From positions 3,767,852 to 3,831,851 of the forward strand of contig OX637350.1 of NCBI GenBank assembly GCA_951799405.1: a stretch of 64,000 bases of DNA, in the 5' to 3' direction. The DNA is from Agapetus fuscipes. Taxonomy: Eukaryota > Arthropoda > Insecta > Trichoptera > Glossosomatidae. A program made the position numbers and the translations under genes. The notes beneath the pieces were generated by a model, which saw only the letters and a program-made list of their open reading frames with translations, ran no database searches and had not been told where the DNA came from. Positions 20,241 to 31,295 of this stretch are shown in pieces (position 1 is the first letter of the stretch; each line of letters opens with the position of its first letter).

Positions 20241-20304
20241 CTATTCGACTTCATTTATTTGACTTTAACTTGTTTTCTAAAGAAAATTAAACAATTACTT
20301 GTCA

Positions 20305-20470
20305 ATATAATAGGGCTTATGTTCATTTGAGATTGGTTTTTTTTTTATATTGTTGATCCACATGCGGCATGTGTCAGCGCGAAATTAGGCGTGTCTGCTT
20401 GTGGGAATGCATTGAATATGAATCTCAAATGATACATTATATCTTTGCAACTTAGATTTAGATTTAGACA
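20305..20470 (+). mobile_element. RTE-1 3' UTR, 5'-truncated
   Basis: GGGCTTATGTTCATTTGAG, CACATGCGGCATGTGTC, TGTGGGAATGCATTGAATA and CTTTGCAACTTAGATTTAG. Confidence 0.8.
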
Positions 20471-20940
20471 TTAATGAAGAGTAATTTTGTAATAGCAGAC
20501 TTTTGTATTTCTAGACTAATTTATTATTATTTGGTATTCCAAAAAGTATCACTTCATAAATAATTCAGACAAAACAAAAAGCAAGCGAAAAGGAAAAGTG
20601 TCACTAGAGAAGAGACACACAATCTCACATCATCAGGGATTTCCAAGTAGTCTTATTAGGGAGGATGCTCACACCCCTAAATAGCGGTCCTTAACTAAGA
20701 GCTCAGTCAAGTACCCAATCAGAGAAAATGAAAACACCCCTGCCCGAGATTGCTCCCTCTACTCTCACCCCTCATACGGCGGGGTGACGACTGGGAATGT
20801 TGCCATTTTTAATGTATTTACTTACCGTAAGGGTGAATTTATTTTTAAAAAAGCAAAGGTCACAATCAAGCGTGTATTTTTCTATTTAATAAATTATCAT
20901 AATACGATATTGTTTTTCGTTAACAATTAAAAAAAATAAA
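20471..20940. other. Spacer
   Basis: Nothing recognised. Confidence 0.35.
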
Positions 20941-20957
20941 TAAAAAAAATTGACAAC

Positions 20958-21364
20958 TTTGCAACTAAGCTACACATATAGTGTAACTTCTTGCCTGTTG
21001 AAGTGGGGGTTTCCCAGCTCCCGGGGGGGATGGTTCTCATTTCTTGTGAAGGCTGAGTAAACCTTGAGATCGAACCCTTGCTCTTGGCATGAAATGCAAG
21101 CATTCTACCAATTGAGCTATTGACCTTTTTACGAGCTTGATCGTCGTCGCTATAAAGTGCCAATTCTCAAGCAAGACCCAGTTGCTGTAAGGCTGGATGG
21201 ACCTTTGGTGGCCGGTCATTGGTAAAGGTTTATAAATTTATCAACCCAGCGAAGAGCAAATTTGAAAATATAAATGGTATATTTTTTGTGCTCCGCCGGG
21301 AATCGAACCCACAACCTTCCCATTCAGAGTCCGAAGTGTTACCACTGAACAACGGACCGGTCAC
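20958..21364 (-). mobile_element. Composite SINE-C/SINE-B, complete
   Basis: Minus strand: SINE-C head at 21364-21295 (box B GGTTCGATTCCC), C body, CTCGTAAAAAGGTC junction at ~21135-21122, then SINE-B with box A TAGCTCAATTGG and the subfamily deletion (GGGTTCGATCTCAAGG to ACTCAGCC). It ends at GTAGCTTAGTTGC. Two short open frames inside are artefacts. Confidence 0.85.
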
Positions 21365-21365
21365 G

Positions 21366-21530
21366 AGTTGATTTATTTCCTGGAGCGCTTCCAGTGTTAT
21401 CACATCATTATCAAGAGACCATCTAACATATCTATAATTTACATTATTAATTTAAAATGAAACTTCCCAATTATGTCAATACACAAACCCTTAATCTTTT
21501 ATTTATCTGAGTATTTATTTTATGAACTCA
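21366..21530 (-). repeat. Repeat H with TGATGATG-hairpin-GAA motif
   Basis: Minus strand: CTTGATAATGATGTGATAAC, ACTGGAAGCGCTCCAGG, then AATAAATCAACTCG. Same architecture as 47075-47240 and 52370-52620. Confidence 0.5.
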
Positions 21531-21854
21531 AATTTTATTCTCGGCCAGCAAATTTGATAGGTCGATCATGTGACTAGAGTTCTTAGCAACCGAAAATAAA
21601 ACATAAGTTTGCCCATTTGCAACACGACCGTGAGACATAACAACTTTGTCAGTGTCAAAAAATGTGTGGATCTCCTTGAAAAAATAATATTTTTAGTAAG
21701 CTTGTAATAAGAATTCAAGACAAACAATTTACTTTGATTTGGTATTCTTTTGAATTCACATAAAATACGGTATAATATAAAATACAACACAGCAGAAAAT
21801 AAACTGTATAAAAGATTCCTCCGACATTATTTTTTACATTATTTATTTACTAAT

Positions 21855-22110
21855 CTAACCTAAGTTGCAAAGATATGTCATATTGGGGATTCACGTTATA
21901 TGCATTCTCACAAGCAGACACGTACAAGTTCACGCTTGCACCTGCCGCATGTGAACCTGCAATATAAAAACCCAAATCTCTATTGAACATAAACCCTGCA
22001 ACTTTTGCCGACCTTCCCTGAAACAGGGGTAAGATTAGCTAAGTGAATCATTTTTTATAGTACGGTTGGACAGACACATACCAACCTCTAATCTCATAAC
22101 AAATATTCAC
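21855..22110 (-). mobile_element. RTE-1 3' UTR copy
   Basis: CTAACCTAAGTTGCAAAGAT tail, GCATTCTCACAAGCAGACAC, CCGCATGTGAACCTGC, CCCTGAAACAGGGG. Confidence 0.82.
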
Positions 22111-22122
22111 ATAGTATATTTC

Positions 22123-22434
22123 CTAAGATATCCTTGAATTTATGTATCCACACGACTTAGTATGACAGCTACACATGTAAGTACGCGGGTAGATTTCTCT
22201 CACCCCCTTCCCCGTACTCTCTGACCGGCCATTGTCTAGCATGACCCTATTATCCGCTTTATTTGTCACCGGAGCTTCCGGACGTACTTCCGGTTCCTCA
22301 CTCTCAGCGACAATACCAATTCCGACCGGCGCACAAGGTTTTTTTTTATCAAAGAAATTTGGCACCCTCCCCCAAAGTGAACTCACGTGTGAATAAAGAA
22401 ATGTTGTTTGAATTTTACTACGTATGTAAAACAT
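22123..22434 (-). CDS. Unrecognised open frame, possible exon
   Basis: 103 codons from a true ATG. It is noticeably less AT-rich than its surroundings between 22190 and 22370 and acidic in the middle (IVAESEEPEVRPEAPVTNK). A GTGAGA splice-donor-like site occurs inside (read on the minus strand, near 22203). No family motif is recognised. It could be an exon of a host gene or chance. Confidence 0.22.
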   Translation of the reverse strand: MFYIRSKIQTTFLYSHVSSLWGRVPNFFDKKKPCAPVGIGIVAESEEPEVRPEAPVTNKADNRVMLDNGRSESTGKGVREIYPRTYMCSCHTKSCGYINSRIS

Positions 22435-22654
22435 GCAATAAAAATTGTTTTACTTTTTACAGTGTTATTCACAGACGGGAAATCCATGGCTCAACCGCCA
22501 CCTAACGTGAATTTTTCATACAAAAAACGATGATCGATGGATCAGCTACGGACTAAACGCGTGGTGAATAACCGTATTAGAGTATGTGTATTTACACAGA
22601 GAAAAATCATTTTCATGAGAAGGTATATTTTTTTTTAATCGATTAGTGATGATG

Positions 22655-22880
22655 AATGTAATTCACCAACATATTTTGCGTAGCCAGAAACAGTTATTAA
22701 CATTATCAATTAAAAATTCTTTGATTAATATTTCAATGAATTATTCATTAAAAATTACCCAAATGACATCTGTTACTGAGGTAATGTTGATAGGACACGA
22801 AGCAGGCGGGGTTTGAACTTGGGATTTTAATAACGCATATTCAAGAGCGAAAACCCTTATCCCCTTGACATACCAGCGAC
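22655..22880 (-). mobile_element. SINE-E, diverged
   Basis: Minus strand: box B region AAGTTCAAACCCCG, then GTAACAGATGTCATTTGGG, an ATTCATT-rich middle and the end TTGGTGAATTACATTC. Confidence 0.65.
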
Positions 22881-22969
22881 GAAATATGTGTGAATGTGAA
22901 TTTAAATCTCTTTGTTTTAAAAAAACACATAGTTTTAGATTAACAAATTGAGCATTTACTTCACCTCAT

Positions 22970-23230
22970 GTATTATTCCTTAACTTATAGGTTGGTATGA
23001 GGCTGACCACCCATACTGTAAAAAATGGTTCACTTTGCCAATGTCACCCCTGTCTCAGGAAAGGACGGCAAGAGTTGCAAGAGGTGTATGTCCATTTGAG
23101 ATTTGGTTTTTATGTTGTAGGTTCACATGAGGCATGTGCAAGCGCGAACTTGTATGTGTCTGATTTTGAGAATGCTTGTAATGTGAATCTCCAATGTAAC
23201 ATATCTTTGCAACTTAGATTAGTTTAGATT
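22970..23230 (+). mobile_element. RTE-1 3' UTR copy
   Basis: CCTTAACTTATAGGTTGGT, GGCTGACCACCCATACTGTA, GTCTCAGGAAAGGACGGC, ending CTTTGCAACTTAGATTAG. Confidence 0.88.
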
Positions 23231-23290
23231 CGATAACACCTTGTTGGTATCCATCCTTTACTGGTTAATGGAAAAACCTGATCTACCAAC

Positions 23291-23723
23291 ATCGTAGCAC
23301 TCGCCATTATTTCTAACTTATTGTATGTCAATCTCAACAAGTAAGCTTCCAGACGTTTTACCCATGTCTACGATGCGTCCGGAAGCTCCAGCACGGCAAC
23401 AGATCCCGAAAAACAACTCTCCAGCATCATCAGCAGGCCGTGTTAGGAAAAAACCTGAATGGATTACTAGCTATCCTGTATGCTGAATATAAACATTACT
23501 GATTTACGATTATATTTTTACTTATATATTTATTTTACTTGAAAACTGAAAAAGAAGTGATATGTTTGTACGCCAGGTAATTTCAAAGATAAATTCCCTT
23601 CCGTCCTTGCAAAAGCGTGATGGAATTGTGATGCGCCATTTTTTCTAGATTTTCCCATTAACTTCATGGACAATCTTTGAGATTGACATAAAATAAGTTA
23701 GAAATAATGGAGAGTGCTACGAT
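23291..23723. repeat. 433-bp foldback, 47-bp arms
   Basis: Arms 23291-23337 and 23677-23723 are inverted copies (45 of 47). Inside, GCTTCCAGACG/CGTCCGGAAGC forms a second hairpin (~23346-23388). Non-autonomous DNA transposon candidate; superfamily unknown. Confidence 0.65.
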
Positions 23724-24061
23724 GCTGGCGCTACGAGCCACGAGCTACGTTCAAAGCGCTCTCTACGGTCTACGACTCTACGACAGTGATGAAAAATACT
23801 GGAAATTTGTTGAATATAATTTTTTTTAATTCAAATTTATAGATGAACAGAAAAAGAAACAAAAATACTCGTCAGTAAAATTTTGTGAAAGCAAATAAAA
23901 GCTTTTTTTCTAATTATTTCGATACCACGTTAGTTTATAGATTATAGATAGATAGTTTATAGATATTAGATTATAGATAGACGTCAATTTATGTCCTCTA
24001 GATTTGAGCTTTATCCATCTAATCTACCACATGTGTGTTTGACGAGTTATCTTTTTTTAAA
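23724..24061. other. Spacer
   Basis: TATAGATAGATAGTTTATAG simple repeat near 23937-23985; nothing else recognised. Confidence 0.4.
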
Positions 24062-24190
24062 TTCCTGAAAAGGAATGCAATTTACCAACCTATTTTTCAA
24101 AACCAGAAAGAAGTATTAACATTTCGAATTTATCATTCATGAGAGTTTATATTTATGAATTATTAATTTATAATAATCCAATGAAATCTA
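24062..24190 (-). mobile_element. SINE-E tail fragment
   Basis: Minus-strand 3' part only: GGTTGGTAAATTGCATTCC, AATACTTCTTTCTGGTTT and AATTATTAATTCATA. Confidence 0.5.
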
Positions 24191-24229
24191 TTAAGTTAGG
24201 GTCGAAACTATAAATATTCAAAGACTTGC

Positions 24230-24470
24230 GGGGCTATTCTTAGACATTTTAGTCCCCCGTTGAGCTCACGCTTTGACAAACTAATGATGCATTTGTATGA
24301 AGACCTGTCAATCCAAGATGGCCGCAATTGAACAGCTGATTTGTTTTCATACAAATATTACAAAATTCGGTAGGTAAGAATGACCGTGGTTATGAGACTT
24401 TCAGCCCAGGCATCATTAGGTTGTCAAAGCGTGGGCTCAACCGACGACTAAAATGTCTGAGAATAGCCCC
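24230..24470. mobile_element. MITE with 61-bp inverted repeats
   Basis: Ends GGGGCTATTCT and its complement. Arms 24230-24290 and 24410-24470 match at 55 of 61. Inner TTTGTATGAA/TTCATACAAA forms a second stem. No clear target duplication seen. Confidence 0.75.
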
Positions 24471-25090
24471 GATAGAATTTACACTATCATCAACTCGATT
24501 ATAATGTCCAGAAAAATTAAAAAATAAGTTTAATAAAATCAATGAGATTTACGCTTGAGAGGTCAATAGGTAAAAGTGTCATTTTTAATTCAGTTGACAA
24601 ATATTGACATACCTGCTATCCTTAATGAAATAATACACGTGATAGCGTCTCTTACAATATTTTTGTCTTCACATTTTTTTTTTGCAAAAGACATAAACAC
24701 AAAAAAAGGTTTTAGATAACTGCACGGGGGGGTACTGCTGTGAGTTGCATCTGTATGGCGGGGTGGTGCACAACCGTGGGCAGGCGCTCTAATGCGCGCC
24801 ACTGCCGGTCTGCTTATTGCTCTTGTTGACTTTTTATCTGCCGCCATGAGCTCGCCGTATGAATGGAATGCAACGCGAAAACATGTATTTTTAACAAAGA
24901 GCAAAATGACAAAACGGAAACTAAAACTTTCCATTGAACTAATGCTCTGATAGTTGCTAACTGCGGTCGTTAAATGTGAATCGCTAGTTACGACGTGTAT
25001 TTTGTAAGGAAAACTTAAATACCATTTATGAGGAATTTCGTATTTTGGATCAGAATAAAACAAGTAAGAATTTTCTTTACAATCTGCGCT
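24471..25090. other. Spacer with GC-rich patch
   Basis: 24720-24860 is GC-rich. On the plus strand a strong Kozak context (GCCGCCATGAG) opens only 34 codons; on the minus strand 24590-25063 is open for 157 codons but begins at TTG. No motif recognised. Not called as a gene. Confidence 0.3.
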
Positions 25091-25246
25091 AAGTATAGAG
25101 ACTCCATGAAGTTTTTACTTTATAGCAGTCCGAAGGACTCTAATAAAGTATTGTATTCGTCCGAAAAAAAAAAAATGAGGTTTCAACGGAAATGAGTTGT
25201 CCTGCACCAGGACATGCAAAAAAACCTAATTTGTCGAACCTGTCCA

Positions 25247-25286
25247 TCCGTCCGTCCGTCCGTCCGTCCGTATGGATGTATGTATG
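25247..25286 (+). repeat. (TCCG)n then (TGTA)n microsatellite
   Basis: Six TCCG units to 25270, then TATGGATGTATGTATG. It sits at the edge of the tandem array. Confidence 0.85.
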
Positions 25287-25390
25287 TCCCAGCCGGAACT
25301 ACTGATCGTAGAGACACCAATTTTTGGATTTAGAGAATTGACCACCACAGATTTTGATGAGCCGACTGGCATGGCACCAACCTGAAAATT

Positions 25391-26340
25391 CAAGATGGCT
25401 GCCATACAAAAAAAACATAAAATTGCACTTTTCTCAAAAACGGCTCTAACGATTTTCTTTAAAATTTCAGTGTGGTCGTTGCTTAAATTGTCGCGAAGAA
25501 AATTTGTTATGGCAACACTCTTCCCAACCTGCGTCTATGAGTTGCCATATGAAAGAAAAAAACGATTGTGATTATCTCGGAAATGGCTGGGTTGACAAAA
25601 AAAAAATGTTCTACAATATTACGCGCAATATGAATTTCTACAAAACTTTAAAGAATACTAAAAAAAAAATTTTACTTAAAGTACCGTTTGCACGATCTCA
25701 AAATTTTCATCGAAAATATTAAAAAGACCCATAAAAACGAAATTTTGTAAAACTTTTTTTAGGTTCACAAGAAAGAAAAATTTATAAACTTCTTTGCACT
25801 ATAATTTGTTTTTCACTATTTTGAGAATTCAAGATGGCTTCCAAAGAGGAGAAAACTTCAAATGCGATTTTCTCAAAAACGGCTCCGACGATTTTTTTTA
25901 AATTTTCAGTAAAGTAGTTGCTTGATACATTCTTATCAAATTTAGGTATGGCAACATTTTTACTAATCTGCGTCTATAAGTTGCCATATGAAAAAAAGAA
26001 ACAATTGTGATTTTCTCAGAAGTGAAAGCGTTGACAAAAAAGAGATGTTCTACAATATTATACGTAACATCAAATTCTATATAAAAATTTAATAAAATTT
26101 TTGAAAATAAAAACAGAAAGGGCCGTTTACATGATATCAAAAATTGAAATTAAAAGGCTACAAAAACCCATCAGAACGCAAAAAACTTTTATGTTTCTTA
26201 ACTTTATCAGAAAAAACTTGGTTATTACTATAATTCATAGTGAAACATTTTTCAAATTTTAGAAAATTCAAGATGGCTTCCGAACAGCTGAAAATTTCAA
26301 ATGAGATTTTCTCAAAAACGGCTCCTACGATTTTCTTTAT
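25391..26340 (+). repeat. 439-bp tandem array, 2.2 units
   Basis: CAAGATGGCT starts units at 25391, 25830 and 26269, exactly 439 bp apart twice. Each has TTCTCAAAAACGGCTC, GAC/TACGATTTT and, further on, TGCGTCTA(T)(G/A)AGTTGCCATATG. Units differ by substitutions and indels that cancel. Non-coding. Confidence 0.85.
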
Positions 26341-26366
26341 TTTTTTTGCGTAATCGTCATTATAAT

Positions 26367-27225
26367 ATTGCTATGTAACAACAATAACCATTGCCTCATA
26401 ATTTTCTTTTTTTTGGGGGTTGCAATACAAGAGAAAAAAATAATTTAAAATTTCTCGGCAGAGAAAGGGTTAACTAAAAAATAATCTTCTACAATTGAAA
26501 AGCTTTTAAATATACCTACATACATGAATCATTACTTTTTTCAAAAAAATATTATAAGGTGTAGCCACCATACAAAGTGACAAATTTTAATACAAAAATA
26601 ATTGTAATATTCTTGGTACTAAAATGCCTAATATAAAATACTAGGCTACGAGTCTTAAAATAGTAAGTTGTACCCATATGATAATCAATCATAACTTTCC
26701 AAAATATCAATGAAAAGTATAGGTACCCACCAAACAAAGTGACAAATTTTCATACAAAAAAATATTATAATATTTTTGGTAGCAAAACGTCTAATACCCA
26801 TAAATAAACCTACATAACAATTCGCTCAATTAATTGCTATATAACAACAATAAGCATTGCCTCTAAATAGTCTTTGTTTTGGGGGTTGCCATACAAGAGA
26901 AAACAATATTTTATATTTTCCTGGCAGAGAACGGGTTAACTAAAAAATAATGTTCGACAATTGAAAAGCTCTTATATATACCTACATACATTAATAATTA
27001 CTTTTTTCAAATAAATAAAAGCCATCATACAAAGTGACAAATTTTAATACAAAAATAATTATAAAAATAATTGTAATATTCTTGGTACTAAAACGCCTAA
27101 TATAAAATACTAGGCTACGAGTCTTAAAGAGCCTTTGTACCCATATGATAATCAATCATAACTTTACAAAATATCAATGAAAAGTATAGGTACCCACCAA
27201 ACAAAGTGTTAGTTTTGATACAAAC
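26367..27225 (+). repeat. 466-bp tandem duplication
   Basis: ATTGCTAT(G/A)TAACAACAATAA at 26367 and 26833. Both units contain TTTTGGGGGTTGC, GGGTTAACTAAAAAATAAT, TACTAGGCTACGAGTCTTAA and AGTATAGGTACCCACC. Adjacent to, but different from, the 439-bp unit, although both share the GTTAACTAAAAAATAAT/GTTGACAAAAAA-type phrase. Confidence 0.85.
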
Positions 27226-27487
27226 GGGATCAATGATAATACTGCAAAAAGACGATTGCTTAAAAAGATTAGCTTCATTACTTACACACAACTAAATGTT
27301 TTGTTATGAAAATTGGCTATGACCTAAAAATGACCGTATTTTGTGCTATTAAGTCCTGTGCAGTCCACTGTACAATTTATTTTTTCTCATTTTACATGAA
27401 GTTGAAGCAAGTTTGTAATTAGTAACAAAAGTATTTTCATTTATGGTATTTCGCACAGCTTTGATGCAGTAAATACTACTAATGATG

Positions 27488-27902
27488 CATGCAAGGACAG
27501 GAAGAAGTGGCGGCTAATCTGCAATGTTGATTTCTAATGTTGGTGTATTAATTTGCTACATTTTTTGTATGGGAAATTTTTGACTTTTTTTTGTATAGAT
27601 TTCTTTTTAAGGTTTTTGTTCTTTTTTATATTTAAATGTAATTTATTTTTCATATTTCTTGACTTATAGGTTGGTATGAGGCTGACCACCCATACTGTAA
27701 AAAATGGTTCACTTTGCCAATGTCACCCCTGTTTCAGGGAAGGTCGGCAAAAGTTGTGGGGCTTACGTTTATTTGAGGTTTGGATTTTATTTGTAAGTAC
27801 ACATTCAGCATTTGTAAGCGCGAACTACACTTGCTGGTTTGTGGGCATACATCTGAGAGCTTTAAATGAATATATCCTTGCAACTTAGATTATAGATTAT
27901 AG
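27488..27902 (+). mobile_element. RTE-1 3' end with last codons
   Basis: Begins in the coding end (GCAAGGACAGGAAGAAGTGG, CKDRKKWRLICNV). It has a longer spacer, then the 3' UTR from CTTGACTTATAGGTTGG to CTTGCAACTTAGATTATAG. Confidence 0.88.
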
Positions 27903-29404
27903 AGATTATTTGATGCAGTAAATAAAATACTACTAATGATGTTATTTTCAAGAAAATGTTAAGTGGTTATACAAAATCCTATTTCACTTATTAGTGACCG
28001 ACAAAGGCTGTCTACATTTTTGTTTCAGCTTTTACTTAAAAGTAGGTATTGTTAGAAAAGTATAGTTTTTTCACATTTTTGAGAGTATAATGTAAATCGA
28101 CAAAAGAATTATAACTCATGGTAGAGACGAGAAGTTGGGTGAATTTTGTTAACATGTATTCAATAAATCTTTAAAAAAAAGTCTAGGGTTTTGTTAAGAT
28201 TTATAATATACCTACCATGAAATAATAGTACTTTTGTCTATGGTATTTGCAACCAACTTCATGTCAATGTTAACTATTTATCTTCTTCCTTCTTCTCTCT
28301 CGAAACTTGACAGCAATAACAAATCTGTTCGCTCTCATCTAAATAATAATCTGTAATCATGTGATGTGGTTTTAGAATAATAAGTTAAATAAACATTGCG
28401 GTTGTTATTTTAGTGATTCAATCAAATTCCAGTGACTCACAAGAACAATGGCTAATTTCGGCCAGGTTTATTATATTAATATTTAAATAAAACACTTCGC
28501 AAACTTTACAATATCTTGTGAAGAAAAAAAAAACCGTTTACCAATCAAATAATTAAAAGCACCAAAACTCCTTACGTAAAATAAACCCAGATCTTGGATT
28601 TCGATTTTTCACGAAGGATTTTACTTTCTCAAAAATGATCTACAATTTTACTATCTTCATTACAAAAACATTATCTTCCAAAAGTGGCAAAAAATTGTCA
28701 AAAAAATAAATTTTAAGCTGAGGGTTCTCAAATCCCACTGGGATTAAACCCTTTCAGGCATTTTCACAGGTAGTCTAGCGCTAACCTACGGCTTATGTAA
28801 TTGAATTAAAAAATGGCGAACGTTGGCAAAGTTCCAAGCCACCAAATTAAGTGCTAATCTAGAGGCACAGTTTTGCCAAATAGAAAAACAGATTTACAAA
28901 ATTGAAAGTATGTAAATAAAAAGGTATATATTCAATTTTTTTTATTTTTTTTACATTTAGACAAACTAAATAAGAGAGCGTTAAAAAGAGTAGTTCTTAT
29001 AAGAAACGCTATTGAAATCAATAACTAGGAGATGACCTAAAAGCTGAAATCACTCGAATTTTATAAAAAAAAAACTTAAGGTCGTTTTAAGAGGAAAGCG
29101 TTTTTGTCATGGAACTAGTTTTTGCTGAAATTCGCTGAAAAAAAATCATGAAGGGTATCAATATATGGATGAATCCTGTAATGTAGATTTTATGCTCTAA
29201 ATGTAAACAAAGTATACAAAACTGCCATCAAAGAAGTGTTTTGAAAACTAGGTGTGATATTTACAAATTACAATTAACTTTGAAATAAATGAATTGCACA
29301 TTTCCGATATATGTGGGACAACTTAGTTTATTCTCGACTTTAAAGTTTACCTTAACAAGATGTACGATAAACAGAGTTCAGATAAGATAAACAAACATTG
29401 ATTA
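27903..29404. other. Long unassigned AT-rich stretch
   Basis: 1.5 kb with no open frame of note, no recognised repeat and no strong hairpin. Unique-looking or anciently decayed DNA. Confidence 0.4.
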
Positions 29405-29732
29405 GTCCGGTCGATAGCTCAGTTGGTTGAGTGCTTGCATTTCATGCTGAAACTCGGGTTCGAATCACACTGAGGGTGTCAGAAATGATTTCCCGTTTTG
29501 GTGTTTATTTCAAAATCCAGAATAAAATACAGGCAAGCCTTCAAAAGAAATGAGTACCAGTCCCCCCGGGAGCTGGAAAACCCAACGTCAACTGATGTGG
29601 TTGGAGTAAGGTTGGCCCCATTATCTCTAACACTAAATAAGTTCCACTCGATAGATGCGAGACCATTCGAGGATAACGTGGCGAGAAGTTACGATGTATG
29701 TATGTTTAGTTGCGTTTGCGTTTTATTACCAC
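29405..29732 (+). mobile_element. SINE-B, full length
   Basis: Box A TAGCTCAGTTGG, box B GGTTCGAATCAC, full undeleted middle (GGTGTCAGAAATGATTTCCC), ending TTTAGTTGCGTTTGCG. Confidence 0.85.
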
Positions 29733-30185
29733 TCTTACAAACAAAATATAATAAAGCTCTTGTCGTATGATGCTCGCCAAATAAATCAGTGAAATTGTTA
29801 CAAGTAATCCGTATCGATTGACAAATATCTGGGGACAAAAGAAAAGATCAAATGCCCCGTGTGTAAGAGACAATAGCTTGGAAGGGAAGAATCCTTGACG
29901 TTTGACCCTCGTGGAGGCTTCGACCTATCAAACGCCCTTCACAATTTTTCCTATTGAATAACGGCTTAAGGAACGCGTGGGTCGAATCTCACGCGACAGA
30001 GTGTAAGCGAGAGATATCGAGAAGTCAACGGAGTCTGCTTTGACGAAAAGAATGAATGTATCCTACGCAACTGGATATAAAATATACGAGTTTTTTTATG
30101 TTTGGTCACACGAAAAACTTCCTGGGATTTTAAAACCTTTCGGAATTTCGCTTAGATCGAATACGGATATATTTTTAGTCATTAT
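29733..30185. other. Spacer
   Basis: 29830-30040 is less AT-rich (GCCCCGTGTGTAAG, GACCCTCGTGGAGGC) but no frame or motif is recognised. Confidence 0.3.
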
Positions 30186-30191
30186 TTTCTT

Positions 30192-30460
30192 TTATAGTTT
30201 AAAATTTTTTGAGGAATTCAAAAACACTGTTTATTTTCACATGAATTTTTTTTTTTTTAAATTTTGTTTTGAAATTGAAATTTGAATTTTTTTTTGAAAT
30301 TTTTTTGAATTTTTTCACATGAATTTTCACAGGTATACCTGATGATGACCTTCTAGGTCGAAAACGTTAGTAACTTACTCTAAAGATTGTAATCTTTTTA
30401 AATATATTCATGTGAAAATAAACAGTGTTTTTGAATTCCTCAAAAAAATTTAAACTATAA
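30192..30460. repeat. Near-perfect 54-bp-arm palindrome
   Basis: 30192-30245 and 30407-30460 are inverted copies with 53 of 54 identical. The 161-bp loop contains CTGATGATGACCTTCTAGGT then CGAAAACGTT (30339-30368). The outer bases CTGTTATAG/CTATAACAG may extend it. Confidence 0.85.
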
Positions 30461-30559
30461 CAGTATGAATTTTCACAGTGTTAATACACAAACAATACAA
30501 AATATATTATTTTCTTTTTAAGGTTCTCTTGTTTATATACACCTGAATTTTATTTATTA

Positions 30560-30690
30560 TTTGTATTCCTTGACTTATAGGTTGGTTTGAGGCTGGCCAC
30601 CTGTCATTTAAAAAATGACTCACTTTGCCAATGTCACCCCTGTTTCAGGAAATGTTGGCAAAAGTTGTACGTACTTTGACAACAGCTTTT
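30560..30690 (+). mobile_element. RTE-1 3' UTR, 3'-truncated
   Basis: CCTTGACTTATAGGTTGG, GGCTGGCCACC, CACTTTGCCAATGTCACCCC and GGCAAAAGTTG; lost after that. Confidence 0.75.
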
Positions 30691-31185
30691 TTTATATATG
30701 AATGAATTTTTACATATGGTGAATAAATCTGTGGACGACTCTGCCTTATCATGTACAAAGTTAAAATAAATACTGCAGCGCTCTTTCCGAGTGTTATTCA
30801 AAGTCATCTAAGGTCTAAGTTGCCATTATTTAAGTCACATTTTACTATGTTTTCAATAGAGGAAAATAGATGATTTGCCAGGTAATCATGCTACTAAGTC
30901 TTCTTCATTGTCGTTCTTGGCACGATAACTCTTTATGGATAGAGGCTCCCTTTTTCATCCAATGTTTGTTCAACGCCTTTTTCCACTATCCCTTCACCCC
31001 TTAGATACAACAGTTCACCAATTATTTCATTTGAATAGGGGGCCCTGCTCTCGAGGGAACAGGTTATGATTTTTTGTTTAAGGCTCCAAAACAAATTTCG
31101 GTACCATAAAAAGGGTTTGAAATAAACACTGAAACGATCGAACCTTAGCTTTCTTACATTAAACGCTTTATTCAACTAAACGACA
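30691..31185. other. Spacer with SINE-B scrap
   Basis: 31040-31150 has minus-strand SINE-B bits (GTTTGAAATAAACACTGAAA, GATCGAACC). Otherwise unassigned. Confidence 0.4.
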
Positions 31186-31295
31186 ACTTCTTGACTTATG
31201 TATTTGTTGATACGAATCTGACCACCCATACGCACATTAAAAAAATGGTTCACTTTACAAATGTAATATATCCATGCAATTTAGAATATCCCCCT
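31186..31295 (+). mobile_element. RTE-1 scrap
   Basis: CTTGACTTATG...CTGACCACCCATAC, GGTTCACTTTACAAATG, then TATATCCATGCAATTTAG. Internal deletion. Confidence 0.5.

Noticed and set aside
24846..24950. Gene start with perfect Kozak GCCGCCATGAG
   Set aside because: The frame stops after 34 codons with no donor site or motif that I could support.
24590..25063. 157-codon minus-strand frame
   Set aside because: It begins at TTG, the first ATG is well inside, there is no recognisable motif, and it crosses a GC-rich patch that opens frames by chance.
27676..27888. Recurring ~70-codon frame starting MRLTTHTVKNGSLCQCHPC
   Set aside because: The same short frame appears in many RTE-1 3' UTR copies (22997, 41889, 43732, 58514, 63516) with varying ends. 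It lies after the RT stop and shows no conservation of a protein end.
30339..30368. Calling a functional hammerhead ribozyme
   Set aside because: The core has an extra base before stem II, and no convincing cleavage-site strand could be paired. Kept only as a finding.
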